Positions 46,219 to 54,228 are shown, counted from the first letter of the stretch. The stretch: 64,000 nt of DNA from an uncultured Prevotellaceae bacterium (GCA_947305005.1 CAMZCM010000007.1:1-64000), one strand, 5' to 3'. The notes: a model not told the origin generated them from the letters alone. Translations and numbers: made by a program.

Positions 46219-49200
46219 ATGAAAAGACTATTATTCTTATTAAGTGTCCTGCTGACAGGAGTTAGCGGGGCGTGGGCTGAAACTGTTACGTGGACACCAG
46301 GTCTAACGTTTAACGAATCAACAACCGGTAATTTTTCAACAGGATGGTTTACGGTTGTTTCCCCAATTAATGGCACACTCAATTCTTTTACGGTCAATCT
46401 TGGAACTGGAGGTGGAGGTGGCATTTCCAGAACAGATGCTTACTTGGCCATCAGCCGTAATCTGAAATCAAGTACAACAGGTTTCAGTGCAAGTGATTTT
46501 GTGGCAATATCAAATGAAAGCTGTACAACTTCTGGTTCAAAGATAACTTTGACTTTTAATAGCGATGCAGTCCTCAATGGGGGTTCTACATACTATTTCT
46601 ATTGGGTTACAGAAAGTGCTGGAGTCTATACAACAGTTAATCAGCGCTATTACGTAGTATCAAGCAATCAGATGTCGGTTGGTACAGTAGGCACAACAAC
46701 GGCCTATAGTTCTAGTTATGCGATGCCATTTAGTGCTACAATGACAATCGCTGATAATAAGTACTATAGAATAAAGGCACTTTATCCAGATGGAATTTGT
46801 TACTTATATTCCAATGAATCAAATGAGGATAAAATTTGGAAAAACACCTCTGCACCTTCTGTCACAGCTTTAAGATATGTATGGAAAGCTACACTAAGCA
46901 CAGGTTTGATATTGCAAAATGTTGGATCAAGCCGTTATATTCCTAAGCTTACGACTGGCAGTAAAACTGGAGCTGATGTGGATTATTTGACTGCCACGAC
47001 AACAGACGATGCTGAAAAGTTTTCGTTAGAAGATAATAATCCAGGTGCGCAAAACCAACCCGGCTTTATTGCCTTAAAATCCACTACTGCCGCTTCAGAT
47101 GTATGGCTGAACACAGCCACTTCAGGAAATGCATGGGTAGGTAGCCATGATGCCAATCCAAACAAAAGTGGCCAGTTCTTGTTCTATCAAGTGAAAAAAG
47201 TAACTTTTAGCATGCCTGTTGCTGTTAATGGTGGGGATGCAGTATCTACCATTTATGTTGCAGTTGATGGCAGCGACTCTTTCACGCTTCCTGCAGGTTA
47301 TCTATATAGTGTAGATGGAGCATCTGAGGTTACAAACACATTGGCCGCATCTGCAATTGCTGCGGCAGGAACCTCTGACATGACTGTTACGGTGAATTCT
47401 GAGGTTATTAATGCAACAGCGAATATCACCAATAATAAGCTGTATCACATATATACCTATAATAATGGTAGTACAGAAGGTTCGACTAAGTATTACCTTA
47501 CCTCTGCTGGTCAATTGACTTCTGACGAGGCTTCTGCTGCAGATTTCTTGTTTACAGTTACCAATGAAGGATATTATGTCAATGCTGGTTATGCTTGGCA
47601 AATCACCGCAGATGACGGTTCCCATTATTTTACAAATCCAACAGAAGGAAGCCGCGATCATTATATCCATACAACAACAAACAAACGCCAACATTGGGAG
47701 GCACAAGTATTCTATTGGAATGGAAGTAAATATGCCATTCGTGCTACAAATTGTACCAATGGAAGTGGCTATGACTGTAACGCTTTCTGGACGGTGACAG
47801 ATTATGACTCTGATGGCACACCTGAAGCCGATTATGATGCTACGCTGAATGTCAAACATTATGTTTGGGGTATTGAAGAAGCTGGCTCTGTAACATTTAA
47901 TCTTTTATTCCAAGGAGAGACTATTAGAACAGTGGTCAGGAATAGAGCAAGCGTAATTGGTACTGCAGCCTTGCCGACTGATTCTTGGAATCATGCATGT
48001 TGTGAGTACTCATTTGAACCGTCAACAATTGACGGCGAGACAGAAACTGTAGATGTCACCATGACTTGGAATGTAGGGGATTTGACCTTCTCTTCTGATT
48101 ATGCTTCTGCCACATGGTATCATATGAGCTTGCATAATAAGTGGGCAAAATATAATAAAGAAGTAAATGGTACTGATGGTCACCCCTTGTATTCTGATAA
48201 GAACAACGTTAATTATGATGTCGCTGGTTTTGCTGGAATGTGGGCATTTGTTGGCAATCCTTTAGATGGCGTGTATGTAATTAATAGAGAAGCTGGTAAT
48301 GGTAAAGTCCTTGGTTGGACAACACCTCCAAGAATGCAAGGTACAAATGAAGGATCCTCTAAGAGGTTCGTCTTGGGTAAGAAAAGCGACACAGAATTCA
48401 CTCTTTCATATAGTGGGTTCTATGTAAACGACTATGAAGATGCTGGAAAACTCAAGTTTTGGAATGATGGACGTGGAGCAACAGCTGATGGGTCTGCCAT
48501 TACCGTTGAGGATATATCGCTTTACGAATTGTCTTTAATTGAACTGGATGAGTATGCTAGTGAACATGCTGAAGGTGAATACTTTGGTGTGACATCAAGT
48601 GCTGTGACATCACTTCGAAATAATATCAAAACAGCGAAAGCATCGTATAATGCAGCAGCTTATTCTGCAGCACATTCTGCGATAGAGGCATTGTGGCCAG
48701 GTACAGACAATGCAAATGTTGTATTCCCTGAAAATGGTTTCTATTATATCAAAAGTTCAGGATCACGCAATTGGGGACCTGCATATATCACATATAGCTC
48801 TACTGGCCTTGTAACTCAGACATCCAAAGATTTGAATAGTATTATATATTTATCTGAAGAATCATCCGTGTATAAGTTTTCCGTACAAGGTCTAAATCTG
48901 CAACCATTCACATCGCATAGCCAGCAAGCTCGCGCTACTGATGATAGTGGCTGTGACGTGACATTGAGCCCATCATCGACTCCTGGTATGGGTCTGATTG
49001 AGAATTCAATATCTGGAACTCCTACCTACCCGAGCTATTCCAAGTATTTCCATGAGAATGATGGTAACAAAGTTGTAAGTTGGGAATATAATGCAGTAGC
49101 TTCCACTTGGGCAATTGAAAAAGTTGAAACTGTCACCGTCACGCTCAACTCCGATGGTGCAAGTCCGACTGCTACATACTACGCTACCTTCTGTGCACCT

Positions 49201-49695
49201 TTCAGTTATACTGTTGGTGATGGCGCAACGGCTTATACATTGGAAAGAAGCGGCGACTGGCTCGTTCCGACACCTATCGTAGGTGAAGTTACAGCAGGAA
49301 CCCCCGTCCTTTTGAAGGGTACATCAGGGACTGCTACACTGACCATTGGCACAGGGTATGCGGCAACACCTCTCACAACGACCTCTTTGACAGGAACCTA
49401 TACAGCAAAGGAAATTGACGGTGAACATGACTATGTTCTTGGTATTGACGGAGGTGTAGTAGGCTTCTATCATTGGGATAACAACAATTTGGGTGCCAAC
49501 CGTGCCTATTACGACACGCCTGCAGCTCCTGGAGTGAAAGGCTTCAAGGTTCAGTGGGATGTCGTGGATGCTGTCAAGTCCGTGGATAATGCACCGCAGG
49601 CTGAAAGCGCCATCTTCAACATCGCAGGCCAGCGCCTGAACAAGATGCAGAAGGGCGTGAACATCGTGAATGGTAAAGCAATCATTGTCAAATAA
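46219..49695 (+). CDS. Very large secreted protein with Prevotella-type sorting tail
   Basis: A 1158-aa exported protein with signal peptide MKRLLFLLSVLLTGVSGAWA. The body is rich in Thr, Ser, Tyr and Asn with beta-strand character and shows several segments like KNTSAPSVTALRYVWKA and YLTSAGQLTSDEASAADFLF that suggest ricin-like or carbohydrate-binding repeats, but I cannot name a domain with confidence. The C-terminus SAIFNIAGQRLNKMQKGVN...IIVK is the conserved tail of many Prevotella surface or secreted proteins, probably a type IX sorting signal. It lies between the structured leader and the 60-aa peptide gene. Codons are AT-rich relative to the housekeeping genes. Confidence 0.8.
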   Translation: MKRLLFLLSVLLTGVSGAWAETVTWTPGLTFNESTTGNFSTGWFTVVSPINGTLNSFTVNLGTGGGGGISRTDAYLAISRNLKSSTTGFSASDFVAISNESCTTSGSKITLTFNSDAVLNGGSTYYFYWVTESAGVYTTVNQRYYVVSSNQMSVGTVGTTTAYSSSYAMPFSATMTIADNKYYRIKALYPDGICYLYSNESNEDKIWKNTSAPSVTALRYVWKATLSTGLILQNVGSSRYIPKLTTGSKTGADVDYLTATTTDDAEKFSLEDNNPGAQNQPGFIALKSTTAASDVWLNTATSGNAWVGSHDANPNKSGQFLFYQVKKVTFSMPVAVNGGDAVSTIYVAVDGSDSFTLPAGYLYSVDGASEVTNTLAASAIAAAGTSDMTVTVNSEVINATANITNNKLYHIYTYNNGSTEGSTKYYLTSAGQLTSDEASAADFLFTVTNEGYYVNAGYAWQITADDGSHYFTNPTEGSRDHYIHTTTNKRQHWEAQVFYWNGSKYAIRATNCTNGSGYDCNAFWTVTDYDSDGTPEADYDATLNVKHYVWGIEEAGSVTFNLLFQGETIRTVVRNRASVIGTAALPTDSWNHACCEYSFEPSTIDGETETVDVTMTWNVGDLTFSSDYASATWYHMSLHNKWAKYNKEVNGTDGHPLYSDKNNVNYDVAGFAGMWAFVGNPLDGVYVINREAGNGKVLGWTTPPRMQGTNEGSSKRFVLGKKSDTEFTLSYSGFYVNDYEDAGKLKFWNDGRGATADGSAITVEDISLYELSLIELDEYASEHAEGEYFGVTSSAVTSLRNNIKTAKASYNAAAYSAAHSAIEALWPGTDNANVVFPENGFYYIKSSGSRNWGPAYITYSSTGLVTQTSKDLNSIIYLSEESSVYKFSVQGLNLQPFTSHSQQARATDDSGCDVTLSPSSTPGMGLIENSISGTPTYPSYSKYFHENDGNKVVSWEYNAVASTWAIEKVETVTVTLNSDGASPTATYYATFCAPFSYTVGDGATAYTLERSGDWLVPTPIVGEVTAGTPVLLKGTSGTATLTIGTGYAATPLTTTSLTGTYTAKEIDGEHDYVLGIDGGVVGFYHWDNNNLGANRAYYDTPAAPGVKGFKVQWDVVDAVKSVDNAPQAESAIFNIAGQRLNKMQKGVNIVNGKAIIVK

Positions 49696-49713
49696 CTCAA
49701 AACGCATACAATT

Positions 49714-49896
49714 ATGAAAAAGACATATATCCATCCTGCTCTCATCATCGTACGTGTTGCGACAGAAGGACGCATCCTTGAAGGTTCACTTTATATGAAT
49801 AATAGCAGAACCGTTACAGGCACCAATGGCGGCTGGGTCAAATCAGACCGTTCCCGTGACAGCTACAACGTCTGGGATGACGATTGGAGCAACTAA
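49714..49896 (+). CDS. 60-aa MKKTYIHP-type peptide
   Basis: A short protein starting MKKTYIHPALIIVRVATEGRIL and ending in a polar tail NSYN-like region (SRDSYNVWDDDWSN). It starts 18 bp after the stop of the large secreted protein, so it is very likely co-transcribed. Small proteins with the MKKxYxxP start are common beside secreted proteins in Prevotella and Bacteroides from memory, but no function is established to my knowledge. The pattern (conserved N-terminus, variable acidic-aromatic C-terminus) would also fit a precursor peptide. No modification enzyme gene is nearby. Confidence 0.7.
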   Translation: MKKTYIHPALIIVRVATEGRILEGSLYMNNSRTVTGTNGGWVKSDRSRDSYNVWDDDWSN

Positions 49897-50160
49897 TCCA
49901 TCCATTTCCTTTGGCTCTATTAAACTTAATATAGAGTAGTTAATTTTTTCATTTGTTGGAGGCTGGGCTGTGAAGTTCGGCCTCCTTTCTTTTTTCATTC
50001 ACCGCAATGACACATTTATTTCATCAACCGCAAGACACCAATAATTTATATTCACCGCAAGCGGCATGTTCTTTCATTCACCGCAAAGACGCCAAGACGC
50101 GAAGGATTTTTTTAGCCTTTATGTTAGCTGACGCGGAGCCAGTCAAAACGCTTCGCGAGG
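49897..50160. repeat. ATTCACCGC word array and 5' part of a composite repeat
   Basis: No gene. The word ATTCACCGC occurs at 49997-50005, 50050-50058 and 50076-50084, then again at 50397-50405 and 50426-50434; from 50076 the sequence becomes the CACCGCAAAGACGC element followed by a module with GCTGACGCGGAGCCAG. A short tract TTCTTTTTT follows a GGAGGC/GCCTCC pair near 49960-49987, a likely terminator of the preceding operon. Confidence 0.7.
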
Positions 50161-50548
50161 TTTTGACTTAAGCGGAGGGCGCAAAGGCTACGCATGAGAA
50201 CACACCTGAGCCCTAATATCAAGAGGAAATGTTTCTTTGCGAACTTCGCCTAGCACAAACCCTAGTGCTTGCACCGTTCGTGCGGCTCAGCGAGCTTCCG
50301 CAGGACAAGCTGCAATGAAAAACTTTGCGCCATAGCGTCTTTGCGGTGTATAAATATAAAATTGATGAACACCACATATAAACAGCGTAGATTTTTATTC
50401 ACCGCCAGTTGCATAGCTTTTTTTCATTCACCGCAAAGACGCTAAGACGCAAAGAAATTCTGGGCTGCTGGGCTAGGCGATAGCGCAAAGCCGTATGAAC
50501 GGCAAAGCCGAGGTTCATACTAGGCAGAGAGCGCAAAGGCTGCGCAAT
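50161..50548 (+). repeat. 388-bp direct repeat, copy 1
   Basis: Identical by eye to 52197-52584 (offset 2036) over its whole length. It contains a right-end module (to CTTTGCGGTGTATAAAT near 50355), the spacer with AACACCACATATAAACAGCG, and a left-end module beginning ATTCACCGCAAAGACGC at 50426. It is directly upstream of the GxxExxY gene. Confidence 0.92.
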
Positions 50549-50616
50549 AATTTGAAAAGTTTTTGGGAAAATGAAAAGAAATTGAGGATTCGTGTGTAGG
50601 TATAGTTTTTTTGCTG

Positions 50617-50624
50617 TACCTTTG
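50617..50624 (+). promoter_or_regulatory. -7 box of the GxxExxY gene
   Basis: TACCTTTG 23 bp before the ATG at 50648. A possible GTG start at 50624 overlaps this box and is therefore rejected. Confidence 0.65.
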
Positions 50625-50647
50625 TGTTCCCAAACAATATCAGAATT

Positions 50648-51043
50648 ATGGAAGAACGGAGCAAAGAGGAGTATAATCTCCTGAGTCATGAGATCATAGG
50701 TGCTGCCTTGGAGGTGCACAAGCATTTAGGACCAGGCTTGCTAGAAATCGTCTATGAGGAATGCTTGGCGGAAGAACTTTCCCTACGGGGTCTTAAGGTT
50801 GAACGGCAAGTGAGCTTACCTATTATTTACAAGGGAAAAGAGATTGGACATCCACTGACGATGGACATGTTAGTGGAGGGTTGTATTATCATTGAGCTAA
50901 AGGCTGTAAAAGAAATGCACGATATCTACTCGGCTCAGTTGCTGTCATACCTAAAACTATCCAACCTCAAGTTAGGATTTCTCATCAATTTCAATAGTGT
51001 TCAGCTACGCGATGGAGTAAAGCGCATCGTGAACAGATTGTGA
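50648..51043 (+). CDS. GxxExxY protein (PDDEXK_3 family)
   Basis: A 131-aa protein with the name-giving motif GLLEIVYEECL (G41, E44 and Y47 region) and a PD-(D/E)xK-like core: LTMDMLVEGCIIIELKAV with Asp, Glu-Leu-Lys, and a C-terminal LRDGVKRIVNRL. The biochemical role of the family is not known; nuclease activity is predicted. It is enclosed by copies of the CACCGCAAAGACGC repeat on both sides, an association I recall from other genomes, suggesting that protein and repeats belong together. Confidence 0.85.
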   Translation: MEERSKEEYNLLSHEIIGAALEVHKHLGPGLLEIVYEECLAEELSLRGLKVERQVSLPIIYKGKEIGHPLTMDMLVEGCIIIELKAVKEMHDIYSAQLLSYLKLSNLKLGFLINFNSVQLRDGVKRIVNRL

Positions 51044-51065
51044 TATCTTGTTACTATGTGCCAAC

Positions 51066-51186
51066 CCTTTGCGAACTTTGCCTAGCATGAACCATGGTGC
51101 TTGCACCGTTCGTGCGGCTCAGCGGGCTTCCGCAGGACAAGCTGCAATGAAAACCTTTGCGCCATGGCGTCTTTGCGGTGTATAAA
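51066..51186 (+). repeat. CACCGCAAAGACGC-family repeat, right-end module
   Basis: Runs from CCTTTGCGAACTTTGCCTAGC through GTGCGGCTCAGCGGGCTTCC to CTTTGCGCCATGGCGTCTTTGCGGTG (51155-51180). The last 26 nt are the exact reverse complement of 45439-45464. Confidence 0.9.
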
Positions 51187-51304
51187 TAAATACAAGTGGC
51201 TTGCGTTGAGATTGTTTTTGCAATAGATGATACGAATTTTAGTGAAACGTTTGGTGAAATCAAGAAAAGACGGTACTTTTGCAGCGCTTGAATAAGAAAA
51301 AAGA
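51116..51304 (+). repeat. 189-bp upstream flank, copy 1 (promoter included)
   Basis: Matches 52694-52882 with offset 1578 and only two differences seen by eye. It carries the repeat end, then a unique-looking 120 bp with TTTG (51250-51253), 20 bp, TACTTTTG (51274-51281). The match ends seven bases before the antitoxin ATG. Confidence 0.92.
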
Positions 51305-51311
51305 GATAACT

Positions 51312-51557
51312 ATGACAGCAATACAGATGAATGCCGAATTGCTCCGTAACATGAGCATTATAGCAGACGATGAAAACCTGCTAAAGCGTGCCGCCAGATA
51401 CCTGCGCAAACTTGTGGCAGAGAAGGAAGACCAGACGCTCATGACAAAGGAAGAGTTCTTTGCTCGTATAGATAAAGCTGAGCAGGAAATCGCCGAGGGT
51501 AAGGGAGTTACCTTTACGAATAAAGAAGACATGAACGCTTGGCTTAATTCTCTCTGA
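51312..51557 (+). CDS. Antitoxin of a YoeB-type system
   Basis: An 81-aa helical protein (MTAIQMNAELLRNMSIIADDENLLKRAARYLRKL..., then a C-terminal FFARIDKAEQEIAEGKGVTFTNKEDMNAWLNSL). It is not a clear YefM homolog, but size, order and the single-base overlap of its stop (TGA) with the toxin ATG fit an antitoxin. The start at 51312 is used because the TACTTTTG box (51274-51281) overlaps the earlier TTG at 51279. The N-terminal part should bind DNA and the C-terminal part the toxin. Confidence 0.82.
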   Translation: MTAIQMNAELLRNMSIIADDENLLKRAARYLRKLVAEKEDQTLMTKEEFFARIDKAEQEIAEGKGVTFTNKEDMNAWLNSL

Positions 51558-51832
51558 TGAAATACACAATTACTTATGCTCCGGAAGCCCAAGAGGGACT
51601 GGTCAAGTTGAAACGAAGCGAACCTGCAGCGTATAAGAAAGCCGTTAAATTGCTCAACGAAATTGCTGACCACCCCCAAACAGGGACAGGCCATCCTGAG
51701 CCTTTAAAGGGAAAACCTGAAAACCGATGGAGTCGCCAGATTACCAAGAAGCACCGTTTGGTGTATCGAATCTTTGAAACCGAGATTCATATCGATGTAC
51801 TTTCTGCCTATGGGCATTATGACGACAAGTGA
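51557..51832 (+). CDS. Txe/YoeB-family mRNA interferase toxin
   Basis: Ribosome-dependent endoribonuclease of 91 aa. The catalytic residues of E. coli YoeB align as E48 (HPEPLKG), R67 (KKHRLVYRI), H87 and Y88 (YGHYDDK at the C-terminus); WSRQITKKHRLVY is the strongest motif. Translation is coupled to the antitoxin by a one-base overlap. The pair occupies the exchangeable slot between the 189-bp upstream and 364-bp downstream flanks. Confidence 0.92.
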   Translation: MKYTITYAPEAQEGLVKLKRSEPAAYKKAVKLLNEIADHPQTGTGHPEPLKGKPENRWSRQITKKHRLVYRIFETEIHIDVLSAYGHYDDK

Positions 51833-51867
51833 TTCAGCGCTTTTCATATTTTAGCAGACACCCATAT

Positions 51868-52231
51868 CTGTCAATAGTTTTCTTCGGTTTCCTTTGTAAC
51901 CCACAAAGTTGCTATTTATCGCAATAATTTGTAGGATTAATAGTAGCAATTGCTACCTTTAATAGAAAAAAGTGCTACTATTAATACGCGAAAAAAGCCT
52001 TGCTGTGGATGGCTTGCTAGATGTCCAATTATTTCTATTCATAGCAGCCTGTGTTGCGTTTTATTCACCGCTATGTCCTATGGCTTATTATTCACCGCTA
52101 ACTGTATGTTCTTATTCACCGCTAAGACGCTAAGACGCGGAGAATTTTAAGCCTTTACTGTTAGCTGACGCGGAGCCAGCCAAAACGCTACGCGGGTTTT
52201 GACTTAAGCGGAGGGCGCAAAGGCTACGCAT
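51868..52231 (+). repeat. 364-bp downstream flank, copy 1
   Basis: Corresponds to 53445-53808 with offset 1577. Differences cluster in the first 40 bp and at a few bases near 52100-52185. It includes TAATAGTAGCAATTGCTACC (an inverted GTAGCAATTGCTAC palindrome at 51943-51956), three ATTCACCGC words and the GCTGACGCGGAGCCAG module. Confidence 0.9.
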
Positions 52232-52584
52232 GAGAACACACCTGAGCCCTAATATCAAGAGGAAATGTTTCTTTGCGAACTTCGCCTAGCACAAACCCTA
52301 GTGCTTGCACCGTTCGTGCGGCTCAGCGAGCTTCCGCAGGACAAGCTGCAATGAAAAACTTTGCGCCATAGCGTCTTTGCGGTGTATAAATATAAAATTG
52401 ATGAACACCACATATAAACAGCGTAGATTTTTATTCACCGCCAGTTGCATAGCTTTTTTTCATTCACCGCAAAGACGCTAAGACGCAAAGAAATTCTGGG
52501 CTGCTGGGCTAGGCGATAGCGCAAAGCCGTATGAACGGCAAAGCCGAGGTTCATACTAGGCAGAGAGCGCAAAGGCTGCGCAAT
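52197..52584 (+). repeat. 388-bp direct repeat, copy 2
   Basis: Same as 50161-50548. Together with it, it brackets the GxxExxY gene and the YoeB module, so that homologous recombination would release 2036 bp. Confidence 0.92.
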
Positions 52585-52693
52585 GAAGAATTAAAAAATG
52601 AAAGAATTAAAGAGTTGAAGGGATTAAGGAACAAGAGGAAACGAGGTCTTTGCGCCCTTTGCTTAAGCTAAAACCCCGCGTAGCGTTTTGGCT
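52585..52693. repeat. Linker and truncated repeat before the PIN module
   Basis: No gene. An AT-rich stretch (GAATTAAAAAATGAAAGAATT) is the inverse of the stretch near 45560-45630, followed by CTTTGCGCCCTTTGCTTAAGC and GCGTAGCGTTTTGGCTGGCTC, an inverted half of the GCTGACGCGGAGCCAG module. Confidence 0.7.
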
Positions 52694-52882
52694 GGCTCAG
52701 CGGGCTTCCGAAGGACAAGCTGCAATGAAAAACTTTGCGCCATGGCGTCTTTGCGGTGTATAAATAAATACAAGTGGCTTGCGTTGAGATTGTTTTTGCA
52801 ATAGATGATACGAATTTTAGTGAAACGTTTGGTGAAATCAAGAAAAGACGGTACTTTTGCAGCGCTTGAATAAGAAAAAAGA
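52694..52882 (+). repeat. 189-bp upstream flank, copy 2 (promoter included)
   Basis: Copy of 51116-51304. Promoter elements lie at 52828-52831 (TTTG) and 52852-52859 (TACTTTTG). The match ends two bases before the 33-aa antitoxin ATG. Confidence 0.92.
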
Positions 52883-52883
52883 T

Positions 52884-52985
52884 ATGAGTAAGCAGGAAAA
52901 AGAAGAAAAGGCCAAAGAGTTTTGGGAGTACTATGAGGCAACACAGGGTACAATTACGGTAACAGATCCTGTAGTGCTTGACTAA
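52884..52985 (+). CDS. 33-aa antitoxin of the PIN toxin
   Basis: A very short frame, MSKQEKEEKAKEFWEYYEA followed by TQGTITVTDPVVLD, ends with TAA overlapping the toxin ATG by one base. Highly charged N-terminal helix and coupled translation fit a minimal antitoxin that masks the toxin without a separate DNA-binding domain. It is about half the usual VapB length, so it may be a truncated or reduced form. Confidence 0.65.
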   Translation: MSKQEKEEKAKEFWEYYEATQGTITVTDPVVLD

Positions 52986-53404
52986 TGCGCTTACTTCTTG
53001 ACACCAACATTTATGTTTATATGGTCAGCGACCGAAAATCGTTGACAAAGGATGTCTGTACATATCTTGAAGATCCGGAAAACTTAAAATATCTAAGCAT
53101 CGTTAGTTTACAAGAACTAATAACAGCATTTCGTACGAAGAAACTGTTATCCAAAATATGGAAGACAGAAGCGGAGATGATTTCATTTGTACTAAATGAC
53201 CCGTCTGTAGAAATAGATAATACCGATGTGAACGTTATACGCACCTTGGCGGCCTTGCAGATTAACGAGAGTCAGGAACATAAAGACCCTTTCGATCATA
53301 TTATCATCGCTCAGGCTATCTCACATAAGATGGTGCTTGTGAGCTCAGATACAAAATTCCCATTTTATCGCAAGCAGGGGTTACGACTAATAGAGAATCT
53401 GTAG
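52985..53404 (+). CDS. PIN-domain toxin (VapC-like)
   Basis: Ribonuclease toxin of 139 aa. The acidic metal-binding residues of PIN domains are seen at D6 (RLLLDTNIY), E44 (SLQELITAF), D101/D104 (KDPFDHIIIAQA) and D122 (LVSSDTKF). It follows the 33-aa antitoxin with a one-base overlap. The promoter and both flanks are shared with the unrelated YoeB module at 51312-51832. Confidence 0.9.
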   Translation: MRLLLDTNIYVYMVSDRKSLTKDVCTYLEDPENLKYLSIVSLQELITAFRTKKLLSKIWKTEAEMISFVLNDPSVEIDNTDVNVIRTLAALQINESQEHKDPFDHIIIAQAISHKMVLVSSDTKFPFYRKQGLRLIENL

Positions 53405-53444
53405 TTACATTATAATTATCTACTAGGGCTGTTGCATGGATCTT

Positions 53445-53808
53445 CTGTCAATAGTTTTCTCTGGTTTCCTGTGCAACGCGGATAGTTGCTATTTATCGCA
53501 ATAATTTGTAGGATTAATAGTAGCAATTGCTACCTTTAATAGAAAAAAGTGCTACTATTAATACGCGAAAAAAGCCTTGCTGTGGATGGCTTGCTAGATG
53601 TCCAATTATTTCTATTCATAGCAGCCTGTGTTGCGTTTTATTCACCGCTATGTCCTATGGCTTATTATTCACCGCAAACTGTATGTTCTTATTCACCGCA
53701 AAGACGCCAAGACGCGGAGAATTTTAAGCCTTTACTGTTAGCTGACGCGGAGCCAGTCAAAACGCTACGCGGGTTTTGACTTAAGCGGAGGGCGCAAAGG
53801 CTACGCAT
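53445..53808 (+). repeat. 364-bp downstream flank, copy 2
   Basis: Copy of 51868-52231. Here ATTCACCGC words are followed by AAAGACGCCAAGACGCGG instead of TAAGACGCTAAGACGCGG. Confidence 0.9.
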
Positions 53809-53972
53809 AGAAAAAACTGAGAACTTAGTGTCAAGAGGAAATGCTTCTTTGCGAACTTTGCCTAGCATGAACCTTGGTGCTTGCACCGTTCGTGCGGCTC
53901 AGCGGGCTTCCGAAGGACAAGCTGCAATGAAAACCTTTGCGTCATGGCGTCTTTGCGGTGTATAAAAAACTT
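53809..53972 (+). repeat. Right-end module closing the repeat island
   Basis: Runs from CTTTGCGAACTTTGCCTAGC near 53849 to GCGTCTTTGCGGTGTATAAAA (53949-53969), very similar to 51066-51186. It is the last recognisable copy. Confidence 0.88.
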
Positions 53973-54228
53973 TGATTTGTGAGGCTGTGTTTCTGGAGGC
54001 GAAAAACGGCCAATCGATTCAAACGATCGAGTGAGCTAATTCACTGGATCGTTTGAATCGATTCACTGGATTTTCGCTATCGAAATAGAGGGCACCTGCA
54101 AAAGGCTCGCGAGCTCGAATAAACGATATGCGTCGAGCGAGAGATTTTGAGAATTGTCTCGCAGAAATCGCTGAAATCGCAGAAATACTTTTTCCGAACA
54201 CGCGCTCGGGAAAAGATTTGAGGATAGG
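53973..54228. other. Non-coding region with a 17-bp hairpin
   Basis: No gene. AATCGATTCAAACGATC (54012-54028) pairs perfectly with 54047-54063; the loop itself contains AGTGA/TCACT. ATTCACTGGAT occurs at 54039-54049 and 54061-54071. It lies between the island and the convergent 3-keto-glycoside operon and may terminate both, although no T-run is present. Confidence 0.7.

Noticed and set aside
51950..52150. 66-codon frames at 51950 and 53527 with the same start
   Set aside because: They lie within the duplicated flank and end in translated repeat (HRKDAK or SPQRRQDAENF-like) sequence; both are by-products of the repeat.
52663..52953. 96-codon minus-strand frame
   Set aside because: It runs through repeat sequence and the shared promoter of the PIN module; no homology or start signal.
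43871..53972. Classical integron cassette array
   Set aside because: No integrase gene is in the window and the repeats are not of attC form; only the cassette-like logic remains as a hypothesis.
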